In this document: positions 1-10,125 of the stretch, in pieces | How the letters are laid out: every line of letters begins with the position of its first letter | Position numbering within the stretch: the stretch's first letter is position 1 | NCBI RefSeq assembly: GCF_042675725.1 | Contig: NZ_JBHTJN010000011.1 | Location: 62,001-126,000, forward strand | Reading direction: 5' to 3' | From: Seminibacterium arietis | Lineage (GTDB): Bacteria; Pseudomonadota; Gammaproteobacteria; Enterobacterales; Pasteurellaceae | DNA length: 64,000 nucleotides | Notes under the pieces: generated by a model | Told to the model about the DNA's origin: nothing | Databases searched by the model: none | What the model saw: the letters and a program-made list of their open reading frames with translations, nothing else | Translations under genes and position numbers: made by a program

Positions 1-3000
1 AAGAAGCAAAATACAAAGCTAATTTAGACTTATTTGGTAATTTTTCGTGTAAATATTTAATCGGTGAAGGTACATTAAGTAATAATAAACGACGTAAACC
101 TTGTTGCATCGCAACAGCCTGCTCAAATTCTGTTTCAAATAGCTTAATTCCTACAGCATCTTTTTCATCAACAATCGCAGGGTAAGCTTTTATCGTAAAT
201 CCTCTTTTTTGTTGTTCATAGCATTTTGGCAAATCTGCAAAATTCCAGAGATGAATTCCACTTTGCTCAATACCATCGTCAGCAATAGCGGAAATGCTTT
301 GTTGAATTTGATCTTTTAAATTAAACTTCAACTCATCCAAGCTAAAATTTTCTGCTATCTTTTTACCATTATCATCAATCACACGAAAAGTCATTTTCAG
401 GTGCGATGGAATTTGTGCGAAATTCCAATCTTCTTTACTCAAATTAACGCCCGTCATCCGTTTAAATTCATAGCATAGTGAATCTATTAACGGTTTATTA
501 AAGTCATTAATACGAGCTAAAAATGCTTCTGCATAGTCAGGAGCTGGTACAAAGTTACGACGCAAATTTTTTGGTAAAGATTTAATCAACGTTACTATTA
601 GCTCTTTTCGCAAAGCAGGGATCTGCCAGTCGAATCCTATGTTTTCAATTTGATTTAACAAAGCTAAAGGAATATGTACAGTCATACCATCTGCCTCTGT
701 TCCTGGTTCAAATTGATAACTTAGTTTTAATTTAAGATTATTTTGATACCAAAAATTTGGGAAATCTAACTCACTCACTTGAGCATTTTCATTAGTTAAA
801 AATGCTTTTTCAAAATTTAGAAATTCAGAATCTTTTTTAATCGCACTTTTCCACCATGCATCAAAATGTCTCTGTGATACTACTTCCGTACCAATACGTT
901 GATCATAAAAATCAAATAAAGTTTTATCATCTACTAAAATATCACGGCGACGAGTTTTATGTTCTAGTTCTTCAATTTCTCGAATTAAGCGACAATTCTC
1001 ATGAAAAAATTTATGTTTAGTGAACCAATTCCCTTCTACTAATGCCGACTGAATAAAGATTTCACGACTGGTTACGGGGTCTATGTTGCCATAATTGACT
1101 AGGCGATTAACAACTATTGGAATACCGTATAAGCTAACTTTCTCTGAAGCTAATACGGCTCCTTTAGATTTTGACCAATGTGGTTCTGAATAGGATTTTT
1201 TCACTAAGTGGCTTGCCAGTGGCTCAATCCATTCTGGCTCAACTTCTGCCACAATACGTCCCCATAATTTTGAAGTTTCCACTAATTCTGCAACAATGCA
1301 AAATTTCGGCTGTTTTTTAAATAACACCGAGTTAGGAAAAATCGCAAAGTGTGCATTTCTTGCACCTAAATATTGTTGTTTTTCTGATTCTTTCTGCCCA
1401 ATATGTGATAACAGACCACCTAAAAGTGCGGTATGAATTTGATCATATTTTGCTGGTTCGGAATTGATTGGTAATCCCATTTCACGAACTGTAAGACGGA
1501 TTTGATGGTAAATATCCTGCCATTCACGTATTCGCAAGTAATTTAAATAGTCTTTTTGACATAGACGACGAAATTGATTTTTAGTCAATTCTTTTTGGTT
1601 AGCTTGGATATAGTGCCATAAATTAAGAAAAGCTAAAAAATCTGATTTTTTGTCAATAAAGCGGCGATGCTTATCATCCGCAGACTTTTGTTTTTCTTGC
1701 GGACGTTCTCTCGGATCTTGAATAGAAAGTGCAGATACAATTACCATTACCTCATGTAAACAATTAAATTTTACTGCACTTAATAACATTTTGGCTAAAC
1801 GAGGATCAACGGGTAATTGAGCAAGTTGACGACCGCTTTCCGTTAAAACTCGTTTTTTCCCATTTCTAGTTTTTATCCACCGAAATGCTTCTAGCTCTTC
1901 TAACAATTTGATACCATCTTGAATATGACGTTTGTCTGGGCTATCTACAAAAGGAAAAGATTGAATGTCATCAAGCCCAAGTGCTGTCATTTGCAAAATA
2001 ACAGAAGCTAAATTTGTACGTAAAATCTCAGGATCTGTAAATTCTGGACGATTATTGAAATCCTCTTCCGAATATAAGCGAATACAAATCCCCTCTGATA
2101 CCCGTCCACATCGACCTTTCCGCTGATTTGCTGAAGCTTTTGAGATAGGCTCAATAGGTAGCCTCTGAACTTTAGTACGATAACTGTAACGAGATATTCT
2201 TGCCGTACCTGGATCAATAACATACTTAATACCAGGTACAGTGAGTGATGTTTCTGCTACATTAGTTGCTAAAACAATACGATTTATACCAGTAGAGTAA
2301 AAAATTTTATTCTGTTCTTGTGCTGACAAACGAGCATATAGCGGTAAAATTTCCGTATGGTGTAATTGTTGTTTTTGTAAGGCTTCTGCCACATCTCTAA
2401 TTTCACGTTCACCATTAAGAAAAACTAAAATGTCGCCACGTCCCTCTCTTTGCAACTCATCAACCGCATTTAAAATGCCTTGCAGTTGATCTTGCTCTTC
2501 ATCATCACAGATAGGACGATAACGAACTTCTACAGGATATGTTCGACCTGATACTTCAATGATCGGGGCATTATTAAAATGTCGTGAAAATCGTTCCACA
2601 TCAATAGTAGCAGAAGTAATAATGACTTTCAGATCTGGGCGTTTAGGTAATAATTGCTTAAGATAACCTAAAATAAAATCATTGTTCAAACTACGTTCAT
2701 GAGCCTCATCAATAATTAGAGTATCATATTGATTTAAAAATCTATCTTGTTGAATTTCTGCTAATAAAATACCGTCAGTCATTAATTTAATTTGCGTGTG
2801 TTCACTAATTTGATCACTAAATCGCACTTTATACCCTACTAAATGACTTAGTGGTGTATTTAACTCTTCAGCAATCCGAGTAGCTACTGAACGAGCAGCA
2901 ATTCGTCGTGGTTGAGTATGTCCAATAAAACCTTTTTTACCCAGTCCTAATTCCAGACACATTTTTGGCAGCTGTGTAGTTTTTCCAGATCCAGTCTCTC

Positions 3001-3313
3001 CTGCAATGACTACCACTTGATGATTAGCAATAGCAGTTAAGATTTCTTCTTTTCGCTGACTAACGGGTAAATTTTCTGGAAATACTATTTTTTCTACCGC
3101 ACTTTTTCGTTGCTGTAATCGTTCTTGAGCTAACTTAATTTCAATTTTGATCTCGTCAACAACTTTCTGTTGTTCTTCTGCATTTCTAATATTATTCAAT
3201 CCTTTAATTTTTGCAGACAAACGACGCGAATCCACTATCATCATGTGTGCCAACTGAGCAAGCAAATTCTTTTGTAACGAACTAAGGTTCTGAAATTGAG
3301 TTGTCTTTTTCAT
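1..3313 (-). CDS. hrpA: ATP-dependent RNA helicase HrpA, 3' end outside window
   Basis: DEAH-box helicase of the HrpA family, linked in E. coli to mRNA processing and rescue of stalled ribosomes. I translated the minus strand from ATG 3313; the frame stays open to the window edge, giving about 1104 codons. Visible motifs are the P-loop GETGSGKTT (around residue 105), DEAH (around 200), the SAT motif, and QRKGRCGR of motif VI (around 400). The family is about 1300 residues long, so roughly 200 C-terminal residues lie outside. An uptake signal lies inside the gene at 3096-3104. It is the last visible gene of a minus-strand series. Confidence 0.93.
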   Translation of the reverse strand, partial: MKKTTQFQNLSSLQKNLLAQLAHMMIVDSRRLSAKIKGLNNIRNAEEQQKVVDEIKIEIKLAQERLQQRKSAVEKIVFPENLPVSQRKEEILTAIANHQVVVIAGETGSGKTTQLPKMCLELGLGKKGFIGHTQPRRIAARSVATRIAEELNTPLSHLVGYKVRFSDQISEHTQIKLMTDGILLAEIQQDRFLNQYDTLIIDEAHERSLNNDFILGYLKQLLPKRPDLKVIITSATIDVERFSRHFNNAPIIEVSGRTYPVEVRYRPICDDEEQDQLQGILNAVDELQREGRGDILVFLNGEREIRDVAEALQKQQLHHTEILPLYARLSAQEQNKIFYSTGINRIVLATNVAETSLTVPGIKYVIDPGTARISRYSYRTKVQRLPIEPISKASANQRKGRCGRVSEGICIRLYSEEDFNNRPEFTDPEILRTNLASVILQMTALGLDDIQSFPFVDSPDKRHIQDGIKLLEELEAFRWIKTRNGKKRVLTESGRQLAQLPVDPRLAKMLLSAVKFNCLHEVMVIVSALSIQDPRERPQEKQKSADDKHRRFIDKKSDFLAFLNLWHYIQANQKELTKNQFRRLCQKDYLNYLRIREWQDIYHQIRLTVREMGLPINSEPAKYDQIHTALLGGLLSHIGQKESEKQQYLGARNAHFAIFPNSVLFKKQPKFCIVAELVETSKLWGRIVAEVEPEWIEPLASHLVKKSYSEPHWSKSKGAVLASEKVSLYGIPIVVNRLVNYGNIDPVTSREIFIQSALVEGNWFTKHKFFHENCRLIREIEELEHKTRRRDILVDDKTLFDFYDQRIGTEVVSQRHFDAWWKSAIKKDSEFLNFEKAFLTNENAQVSELDFPNFWYQNNLKLKLSYQFEPGTEADGMTVHIPLALLNQIENIGFDWQIPALRKELIVTLIKSLPKNLRRNFVPAPDYAEAFLARINDFNKPLIDSLCYEFKRMTGVNLSKEDWNFAQIPSHLKMTFRVIDDNGKKIAENFSLDELKFNLKDQIQQSISAIADDGIEQSGIHLWNFADLPKCYEQQKRGFTIKAYPAIVDEKDAVGIKLFETEFEQAVAMQQGLRRLLLLNVPSPIKYLHEKLPNKSKLALYFAS

Positions 3314-3326
3314 AAAAATCTTGTTA

Positions 3327-3710
3327 TTAAATCTTTTTCAAACAGCTATACGATAACAATGCCCAACCAATTAAAAATGATGTACCACCAATAGGAGTGA
3401 TCCAAACCAAAGATAAACTTACACCTAATGCAAACAAATATAAGCTACCACTAAACAGCAATATACCAATAACCCAACTAAGTGCAGTACAATTTAGCCA
3501 TTTATTTGCTGAAAACCTCTTGTTGCATAATTGCAGGATGCTAAGCCCCATTAAAGCAACTGTATGAAAAATTTGATATTTTAAACCAGTTTCAATCCAA
3601 GCAAGTGATTTAGGTTCAAGTGTTTTGGCTAGCCCATGAGCAGAAAAGGCACCAAAAGCAACACAAAAAAAACCACTTATGGCGACAATAAATAACCATT
3701 TATTTCTCAT
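3327..3710 (-). CDS. DUF423 family small membrane protein (YgdD-like)
   Basis: 127-residue integral membrane protein with four predicted hydrophobic segments. The N-terminus contains GFFCVAFGAFSAHGL, the hallmark of the DUF423/YgdD family. The function of the family is not established. The gene lies 13 nt upstream of hrpA and 18 nt downstream of the DUF441 gene on the same strand, so it is probably cotranscribed with them. The length is normal for the family. Confidence 0.85.
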   Translation of the reverse strand: MRNKWLFIVAISGFFCVAFGAFSAHGLAKTLEPKSLAWIETGLKYQIFHTVALMGLSILQLCNKRFSANKWLNCTALSWVIGILLFSGSLYLFALGVSLSLVWITPIGGTSFLIGWALLSYSCLKKI

Positions 3711-3728
3711 GATAATTCCTTGAATAAT

Positions 3729-4181
3729 TTAAAATTTTCCTATCAACATTGATAAAATACCAGCTGCAATTAAAGGACCTACAGGCACTCCCCCAAAAAA
3801 TGCAACGCCTATTATCGTCCCTGTGAGTAGCCCTGTTAATAATAAGGGTTCAGAACCCATCAAAGTAATTCCACGCCCACCAAACCAAGCAACTACAATT
3901 CCAACTACAATTGATAATAACATTTTCCAGTGAAAAAATGCGGCTAAATTTGGCAATTGAACTTTACCTGACACAATTGGACTTAGTACTCCAATAGTCA
4001 AAATAATAATACCAATACTTAAACCATATTTTTCCATAAATGGAATATATTTAGCTAAAAAAGTTTGTTGCATTAACAACAAAATAGTAGCGGAAATAGT
4101 AATTGAATGATTATTACCTAGTACACCAAGTAAAATCAGTACAACTAATAATAGTGCTATATAATTAATTTGTAAGGACAT
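3729..4181 (-). CDS. DUF441 family membrane protein (YeaL-like)
   Basis: 150-residue inner-membrane protein with four hydrophobic stretches and glycine-rich loops, including GGRGITLMGSEPLLLTG near residue 100. It matches the DUF441/YeaL family in length and pattern; no biochemical function is known. The start codon is 8 nt downstream of the copA stop codon, so translation may be coupled to copA. That proximity alone does not show a role in copper handling. Confidence 0.85.
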   Translation of the reverse strand: MSLQINYIALLLVVLILLGVLGNNHSITISATILLLMQQTFLAKYIPFMEKYGLSIGIIILTIGVLSPIVSGKVQLPNLAAFFHWKMLLSIVVGIVVAWFGGRGITLMGSEPLLLTGLLTGTIIGVAFFGGVPVGPLIAAGILSMLIGKF

Positions 4182-4189
4182 AATTATCT

Positions 4190-6454
4190 CTATATTTTAA
4201 TTTTTGGAATATTGAACTTTAGCAAACGATTAGCGTTAGTAACGACTGAAATAGAAGATAGTGCCATAGCAACTCCAGCAATCATTGGATTGAGTAGAAT
4301 ACCCCATGTCGGATATAGTGCACCAGCTGCTACTGGGATACAAATAATATTGTAAATAAACGCAGCAAAAAGATTTTGTTTCATATTTCGCACAATCGCT
4401 TTTGATAAAATTAAGCTATCTGCAACCGCACTTATACTATGTCGTATAAGGGTCAAATCGGCTACTTCTATTGCAATATCTGAGCCGCTACTCATGGCAA
4501 TACCAACATTGGCTTGAGCTAAAGCTGGAGCATCATTTATACCATCACCCACCATTATCACTTTGCAATCATCTGTCTGTAATTGCTTGATTACTTTAAC
4601 TTTATCTTCAGGCATTACATTTGCAATCACTTGTTGAATAGGTAAGTCTTTGGCTATAAAATCTGCTGTTTTTTTCTGATCGCCAGTAAGCATAATAAGT
4701 TGATACCCTTGATTTTTTAATTGTTGCAGACTGGCAAAACTATCTTCTCGAATGGGATCTTGGATGACAAAAAGTGCGGTAATTTTCTTATCTATTGCTA
4801 AAAATACTGTTGTCGCACCTTGTCTAGAGCTCCTTTCATCAATAAATAAAAAATCTTTTAAATCAACATATTCTTTTTCCATTAACACTCTATTACCCAA
4901 CAACAAATGTTGTTCATGAACATAGCCCTGCACTCCTAAACCAACTAAGTTTTGAAATTGTGATACAGGTAACGTTGATAAAGAGCGATTATCTGCCAAA
5001 TCTAAAATGGCTTTAGCTAAAGGATGAGTAGATCCTTGCTCAAGACTTGCAGCTAACCTCAGTGCATCATTTTCATTATCATCAACGCAATAAAGTGCCA
5101 CTACTTTTGGCTTACCTTGTGTTATTGTACCCGTCTTATCAAAAACAAGTGTGTTTGCAGTGGTTGCTTTTTGTATAGCATCAGCATCACGCACTAAAAT
5201 GCCAAGCTCTGCCGCCCTAGCGACGCCACCAATAATTGACATCGGTGTTGCTAACCCTAAAGCACAAGGACAAGCAATAATCAGCACAGTAGTGAAAATA
5301 ACTAATGCATAAGAAATTTGAGCTGTAAAATAAAACCAAATTACACTAGATAGACTTGCAATCACGAGTACTGTAGGGACAAACCAAGCTACAATTTTAT
5401 CTACTAATAATGCTATTTTAGGTTTACTGCTCTGTGCCTGTCGCACCAAATGAATAATATTTGCCAGCCTTGTTTGATTACCAACTTGTTCAGCTCTAAA
5501 TAATAAAGTACCATCCGTAATAATTGTACCAGCATTGATCTTATCACCTTGTTTTTTTTGTAACGGTAAAGGCTCTCCCGTTAACATTGATTCATCAAAC
5601 CAACCATTACCCTGTACAATAACACCATCAACAGGCACTTTATTACCCACTTTTAAACGCAAAATCATTGATTTTTGCACCGCACTTAACGGGATCTCCC
5701 GTTCACCATGCTTATCAACAACGAAAGCTGTAGGAGGAGTTAAGTTTAACAATCGTTCTAGGGCAACAGAAGACCGTTTTTTAGCTTTAGCTTCAAGTGC
5801 TTTACCAAAATTAATTAAACCAAGAATAATTAGGCTGGACTCAAAATAAAGATGATGTGATTGTTCAGGAAAATCAGTATAAAAAGCACACAATAGCATA
5901 GAGTAAAGCCAAGCTACCCCCGTACTAAGTGCAACTAAAGTATCCATAGTTAAAGTCGCTTTATTAAGATTTTTTACCGCACTTTGATAAAAATGACGAC
6001 CACTATAGAGCATAATAATCAATGTAAAAAAACCGATGACTAGCCAAAACAAACGATTATGCTGATTAACCGTCATTTCATTATCTAATATACTCCAAAT
6101 CATCATTAAAAAACCAAAGAAACATGCGACTAGACCTTGCCACTTTCGATTTTTAATTTCCTGTTGAATATATTGCTTATTTATTTGTCGATACTGCTGT
6201 TCATCAACTATAATTTCAGCACTATAACCAGCTTGATGAATAACATTGAGTAATTGTTCAGTATTCGGTTTCCCTTTAATTAATGCTGTTTGTTCTGCTA
6301 AATTAATTTGTACAAACTCTACTTGGTCCACACTCTGCAAGGCATTTTGTAGCTTAACGACACAAGTTGCACAATTCAATCCATTTAATTGTAAATTAAT
6401 CTGATCCTGCGATTTTATTAAGTTTTCCGCTGCCACAGGATCAGAAAAATCCAC
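4190..6454 (-). CDS. copA: Copper-exporting P1B-type ATPase CopA
   Basis: 754-residue P-type ATPase that pumps Cu(I) from the cytoplasm to the periplasm. One N-terminal heavy-metal-associated domain carries GLNCATC (about residues 24-30). The core has the actuator TGEP loop (about 290), the membrane CPC metal site in ACPCALGLATP (about 394), the phosphorylated aspartate in DKTGT (about 438), the STHPLA motif of the nucleotide domain, and GDGINDAP (about 633). CPC together with the HMA domain assigns it to copper rather than zinc. It follows copZ after 26 nt. No CueR-type regulator gene is adjacent. An uptake signal lies at 5976-5984. Confidence 0.95.
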   Translation of the reverse strand: MDFSDPVAAENLIKSQDQINLQLNGLNCATCVVKLQNALQSVDQVEFVQINLAEQTALIKGKPNTEQLLNVIHQAGYSAEIIVDEQQYRQINKQYIQQEIKNRKWQGLVACFFGFLMMIWSILDNEMTVNQHNRLFWLVIGFFTLIIMLYSGRHFYQSAVKNLNKATLTMDTLVALSTGVAWLYSMLLCAFYTDFPEQSHHLYFESSLIILGLINFGKALEAKAKKRSSVALERLLNLTPPTAFVVDKHGEREIPLSAVQKSMILRLKVGNKVPVDGVIVQGNGWFDESMLTGEPLPLQKKQGDKINAGTIITDGTLLFRAEQVGNQTRLANIIHLVRQAQSSKPKIALLVDKIVAWFVPTVLVIASLSSVIWFYFTAQISYALVIFTTVLIIACPCALGLATPMSIIGGVARAAELGILVRDADAIQKATTANTLVFDKTGTITQGKPKVVALYCVDDNENDALRLAASLEQGSTHPLAKAILDLADNRSLSTLPVSQFQNLVGLGVQGYVHEQHLLLGNRVLMEKEYVDLKDFLFIDERSSRQGATTVFLAIDKKITALFVIQDPIREDSFASLQQLKNQGYQLIMLTGDQKKTADFIAKDLPIQQVIANVMPEDKVKVIKQLQTDDCKVIMVGDGINDAPALAQANVGIAMSSGSDIAIEVADLTLIRHSISAVADSLILSKAIVRNMKQNLFAAFIYNIICIPVAAGALYPTWGILLNPMIAGVAMALSSISVVTNANRLLKFNIPKIKI

Positions 6455-6480
6455 TGGCTTTCCAGTGTTTGACAGCGAAT

Positions 6481-6690
6481 CTACTGTATGGCAATTTCAG
6501 CGTAATAACCAGCTTCCATAATGGCTTTAACGAGTTTTTGAGGCTCAGCATTCCCCTTAATGATCGCTTGTTGTAAACTGACTTCTGCACTTTCCACACC
6601 ATCAATAGCTTCTAATGCTTTTTTTACTGCTTTAATACAGTGCTGGCAAGATAGTTCTTTTAAATTTAAAACTATTTCATTTTCACTCAT
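6481..6690 (-). CDS. copZ: CopZ-like copper chaperone
   Basis: 69-residue single HMA domain with LSCQHCIKAV, the CxxC metal site at about residues 15-18. Free-standing proteins of this type carry Cu(I) in the cytoplasm and deliver it to CopA. It sits directly upstream of copA on the same strand, which supports that partnership. The upstream gap to serS is only 68 nt and contains a 19-bp palindrome described separately. A MerP-like protein is the alternative name, but the pairing with copA favours CopZ. Confidence 0.9.
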   Translation of the reverse strand: MSENEIVLNLKELSCQHCIKAVKKALEAIDGVESAEVSLQQAIIKGNAEPQKLVKAIMEAGYYAEIAIQ

Positions 6691-6718
6691 TTTTATTTCT
6701 CAAGACATAACACAGAAC

Positions 6719-6737
6719 GAATGCAAATTTTGCATTC
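6719..6737. promoter_or_regulatory. 19-bp palindrome upstream of copZ (candidate operator)
   Basis: Perfect 9-bp arms GAATGCAAA and TTTGCATTC flank a single T, 29 nt upstream of the copZ start and 21 nt downstream of serS. With one central base it cannot form a normal hairpin, and no T-tract follows on the minus strand, so an operator is more likely than a terminator. It does not match the CueR, CsoR or CopY consensus sites that I know. Confidence 0.35.
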
Positions 6738-6758
6738 ATTCTTATCAACAAAGTAAAA

Positions 6759-8048
6759 TTATTTTCCTAACACTTCTAGACCATTCATGTAAGGTCGCAA
6801 TATTTCGGGTACTGTGACAGTACCATCTGAATTTTGATAATTTTCTAACACTGCAACTAATGTACGTCCAACAGCTAAACCTGAACCATTTAAAGTATGT
6901 ACTAAACGCGGTTTTTTGTCATTTTTTCCTTTAAAACGTGCTTGCATTCGACGAGCTTGAAAATCCCACATATTAGAACAAGAAGATATTTCACGATAAG
7001 TATTTTGAGCGGGCAACCACACTTCTAAATCATAAGTCTTGCATGAACCAAAGCCCATATCTCCTGTACAAAGCAACATTTTGCGATATGGTAACTGTAA
7101 CAATTGTAATACTTTTTCTGCATGACTTGTTAACTCTTCTAACGCTTGCATAGACTTTTCAGGTTCCACAATTTGCACTAGTTCCACTTTATCAAACTGG
7201 TGCATCCGAATTAATCCACGTGTATCGCGACCATAAGAACCTGCTTCTGAGCGAAAACAAGGTGTATGTGCGGTCATTTTTACGGGCAAATCTGCCTCGG
7301 TTAAAATTTGGTCACGTACAAGATTAGTAACTGGTACTTCTGCCGTTGGAATAAGGGCATAAGGTTGTTCTCCTTCAAGTGGATCAGTATGAAATAAATC
7401 CTCCCCAAATTTGGGCAACTGCCCCGTACCAAATAGTGTAGAGTGATTAACTAAATAAGGTACGTAAGTTTCTAAATAACCATGTTGCTGTGTATGTAGA
7501 TCCAACATAAATTGGGCTAATGCACGGTGCATTCTAGCAATTTGTCCTTTCATTACTGCAAATCTTGCACCACTTAATTTTACTCCAGCAGCAAAATCTA
7601 ACCCCTTTAAAGTTTCCCCTAAAGTAACATGATCTTTCACTTCAAAATCAAAATGTTTTGGTTCTCCCCAACGTAAAATTTCTTTATTCTCAGTGTCATC
7701 TCTGCCTATCGGTACTTCATCTGCTGGTAAATTAGGAATAGTTGAAGCAATTTGATAGATTTCTGCTTGTACATTATCTAATTTTGTTTTTACTACACTA
7801 AGCTCTGTACCAATATGCTCAACTTCTAATAACAGTGGGGCAATGTCTTCACCTTTTGCTTTAGCAATCCCTATAGCTTTAGAGCGAGAATTACGTTCTG
7901 ACTGTAATGTCTCTGTTTGCACTTGTAATACTTTTCGTTGTTCTTCAAGTGCGATCAATTTTTCTACATCTAAAATAAAATTACGCTTAACTTTTAATTT
8001 TTCTGCTATTTCTGCTAAATTATTACGTAATAAATTAGGATCTATCAT
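6759..8048 (-). CDS. serS: Seryl-tRNA synthetase
   Basis: 429-residue class II synthetase that charges tRNA-Ser; the E. coli protein is 430 residues. The N-terminal 100 residues form the long antiparallel coiled coil that contacts the tRNA variable arm. The catalytic domain shows motif 2 PCFRSEAGSYGRDTRGLIRMHQFDKVEL and motif 3 GLAVGRTLVAVLE near the C-terminus. It lies downstream of rarA, as in E. coli. The tRNA-Ser(UGA) of this window at 34.7 kb is one of its substrates. Confidence 0.97.
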   Translation of the reverse strand: MIDPNLLRNNLAEIAEKLKVKRNFILDVEKLIALEEQRKVLQVQTETLQSERNSRSKAIGIAKAKGEDIAPLLLEVEHIGTELSVVKTKLDNVQAEIYQIASTIPNLPADEVPIGRDDTENKEILRWGEPKHFDFEVKDHVTLGETLKGLDFAAGVKLSGARFAVMKGQIARMHRALAQFMLDLHTQQHGYLETYVPYLVNHSTLFGTGQLPKFGEDLFHTDPLEGEQPYALIPTAEVPVTNLVRDQILTEADLPVKMTAHTPCFRSEAGSYGRDTRGLIRMHQFDKVELVQIVEPEKSMQALEELTSHAEKVLQLLQLPYRKMLLCTGDMGFGSCKTYDLEVWLPAQNTYREISSCSNMWDFQARRMQARFKGKNDKKPRLVHTLNGSGLAVGRTLVAVLENYQNSDGTVTVPEILRPYMNGLEVLGK

Positions 8049-8138
8049 AACTTTCCCTTTGCTAACATTAATACTTTTACTTTTTAAACTATAACTTCAT
8101 CATTTTAGATCGAATTAGTGAAATAAACTAGCTAACAC

Positions 8139-9482
8139 TCACTCTCTATAACGAATATTATTGCTTTGCTTATCCCAATCCCGCAATCTTTGCAATTTTT
8201 CAGCGATTTGAATCTCCATTCCTCGTTGTACAGGAAAATAATATCGCGTATTTTTCAATGGTTCAGGAAAATAATTTTCACCAGCCGCATAAGCATTAAC
8301 TTCATCATGGGCATAGCGATATTCTGTTCCATGACCAAGTTCTTTCATTAAATTCGTCGGTGCATTGCGTAAATGCAATGGCACATCATAATCAGCATTT
8401 TCAAGGGCGTGTTTTTTCGCAGCCTTAAATGCTAAATATACTGCATTACTTTTAGGAGCAACAGCCAAATAAACAATAGCCTGAGCAATTGCTCGCTCCC
8501 CTTCCGCAGCACCTACTCTAGTAAAACAATCCCAAGCAGCTAACGCAATTTGCATAGCCTTAGGATCGGCATTTCCCACATCTTCTGATGCAATAGCTAA
8601 CAAACGCCTTGCAACATACAAAGGGTCTCCTCCCGCAGTAATAATCCTCGCATACCAATACAATGCAGCATCAGGGGCTGAACCACGAATTGATTTGTGT
8701 AAAGCAGAGATCAAGTCGTAAAAACGATCTCCTCGTTTGTCAAAACGAAAATGTTTTTCTCCTAAAATCTCCGTCAATAAAGTGCGGTCTAAAATTTTAC
8801 CTTTTTCATTTTCTGTTGCCATATCTGCCATTAATTCAAGACAATTCAACGCTAATCTCGCATCACCATGAACATATTCCGCCAACAGATGCAATACATT
8901 ATCTCGTAATATTAATGACTCTTTTCCTAGACCACGCTGCTTATCTTGTAATGCCTGTTGTAAAACTTGTTCAATTTCTACGGCTGTTAATGCTTTCAGC
9001 AGATATACTCTCGCTCTTGAAAGTAATGCACTATTTAATTCAAAAGAAGGATTTTCAGTAGTAGCACCAATAAAAATCACTGTTCCATCTTCAATATGTG
9101 GTAAAAATGCATCTTGTTGACTCTTATTAAAACGATGAACTTCATCAACAAATAAGACTGTGCGACGATCTCTTAAGCGATTCTGTCTCGCTCGTTCAAT
9201 AGATTCTCTAATTTCTTTGATCCCACCAGTTACTGCAGAAATTCGCTCCACTTCTGCATTAATTCGGTGGGCAATAATCTCAGCCAATGTAGTTTTACCA
9301 GTACCTGGTGGACCCCATAAAATCATTGAATGAACATGACCAACTTCAATAGCTCGGCGTAACGGCTTATTTTTACCAAGCAAATGAGACTGACCGTAAT
9401 ATTGTTCTAAACATTGTGGTCGCATACGAGCAGCTAAAGGACGAAAATCATTTTCTGCAAAATCCAAATTTAAATTTGTCAT
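8139..9482 (-). CDS. rarA: Replication-associated recombination protein A (AAA+ ATPase)
   Basis: 447-residue RarA/MgsA protein, a clamp-loader-like AAA+ ATPase acting at stalled replication forks and binding SSB. Walker A is GPPGTGKTT (around residue 57), Walker B is LFVDEVHRFNK, and sensor 1 is FIGATTENPS. The C-terminal tetramerisation region with HLRNAPTNLMKELGHG is present. Full length for the family. It lies between lolA and serS as in enterobacteria. An uptake signal is inside at 8780-8788. Confidence 0.96.
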   Translation of the reverse strand: MTNLNLDFAENDFRPLAARMRPQCLEQYYGQSHLLGKNKPLRRAIEVGHVHSMILWGPPGTGKTTLAEIIAHRINAEVERISAVTGGIKEIRESIERARQNRLRDRRTVLFVDEVHRFNKSQQDAFLPHIEDGTVIFIGATTENPSFELNSALLSRARVYLLKALTAVEIEQVLQQALQDKQRGLGKESLILRDNVLHLLAEYVHGDARLALNCLELMADMATENEKGKILDRTLLTEILGEKHFRFDKRGDRFYDLISALHKSIRGSAPDAALYWYARIITAGGDPLYVARRLLAIASEDVGNADPKAMQIALAAWDCFTRVGAAEGERAIAQAIVYLAVAPKSNAVYLAFKAAKKHALENADYDVPLHLRNAPTNLMKELGHGTEYRYAHDEVNAYAAGENYFPEPLKNTRYYFPVQRGMEIQIAEKLQRLRDWDKQSNNIRYRE

Positions 9483-9510
9483 TTCTACTTCGCTCTTATA
9501 AACAATTCAA

Positions 9511-10125
9511 CTATTTTTTACGTTGATCATCCACTTCTACGCCTTTGGGTACGACGAATTGAAATAACTGTTCCTGAATATTTTGATTGGTAATATTACG
9601 TAAAATATACAAATTTACTTGTCCATCTTTTTCTATTGTACTGAAATTTTTTAGCATCCCATCTTTATCAATACGGATCGTAAACTGTTTAATATTACTT
9701 TTATCTGATGTTGGCGTTAACGTAAAATTATCGCCTTGCTGTTTTACTGCGTAATACTGCCAATAAGTGCGGTCATTTCCTGTCAATAAAATAAAAGGAG
9801 TGTTATTTATTGATTTAGTTAAATCATTAACTGTAACTTGCTCAACAAAAGGATCGTAAAACCATAGATTTTTTCCATCAGAAATAATGTAATTCTGTTG
9901 CGGAGACTGATTATCCATTCTAAACAAATTAGGACGTTTAATATAAAATTTTCCACTACCTTGCTGAATTTCTTTACCCGATGAATTACTAATTTTTTGT
10001 GTATAATCTGCTTTTAATTTCGTCGTTTTTGCTAATCTATTTTGCAATTCAATAGTTGCATCAGCAAAAATATTTGAACTGAAAAAGAATAAAAAAAGTG
10101 CGGTTAGTTTTATAATTAATTTCAT
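9511..10125 (-). CDS. lolA: Outer-membrane lipoprotein carrier protein LolA
   Basis: 204-residue periplasmic chaperone that accepts lipoproteins from LolCDE and passes them to LolB. A signal peptide of about 21 residues ends in SSNIFA followed by DA. The mature part has the LolA pattern LKADYTQ and GKFYIKRPNLFRMD. Its start overlaps the last codons of the MscS-like reading frame (ATGA overlap at 10122-10125), so it is translationally coupled to that broken gene. Uptake signals lie at 9765-9773 and 10096-10104. Confidence 0.95.
   Translation of the reverse strand: MKLIIKLTALFLFFFSSNIFADATIELQNRLAKTTKLKADYTQKISNSSGKEIQQGSGKFYIKRPNLFRMDNQSPQQNYIISDGKNLWFYDPFVEQVTVNDLTKSINNTPFILLTGNDRTYWQYYAVKQQGDNFTLTPTSDKSNIKQFTIRIDKDGMLKNFSTIEKDGQVNLYILRNITNQNIQEQLFQFVVPKGVEVDDQRKK

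Noticed and set aside
5535..5849. 104-codon plus-strand frame inside copA
   Set aside because: Antisense shadow of a strongly conserved coding region; composition follows the copA codons.
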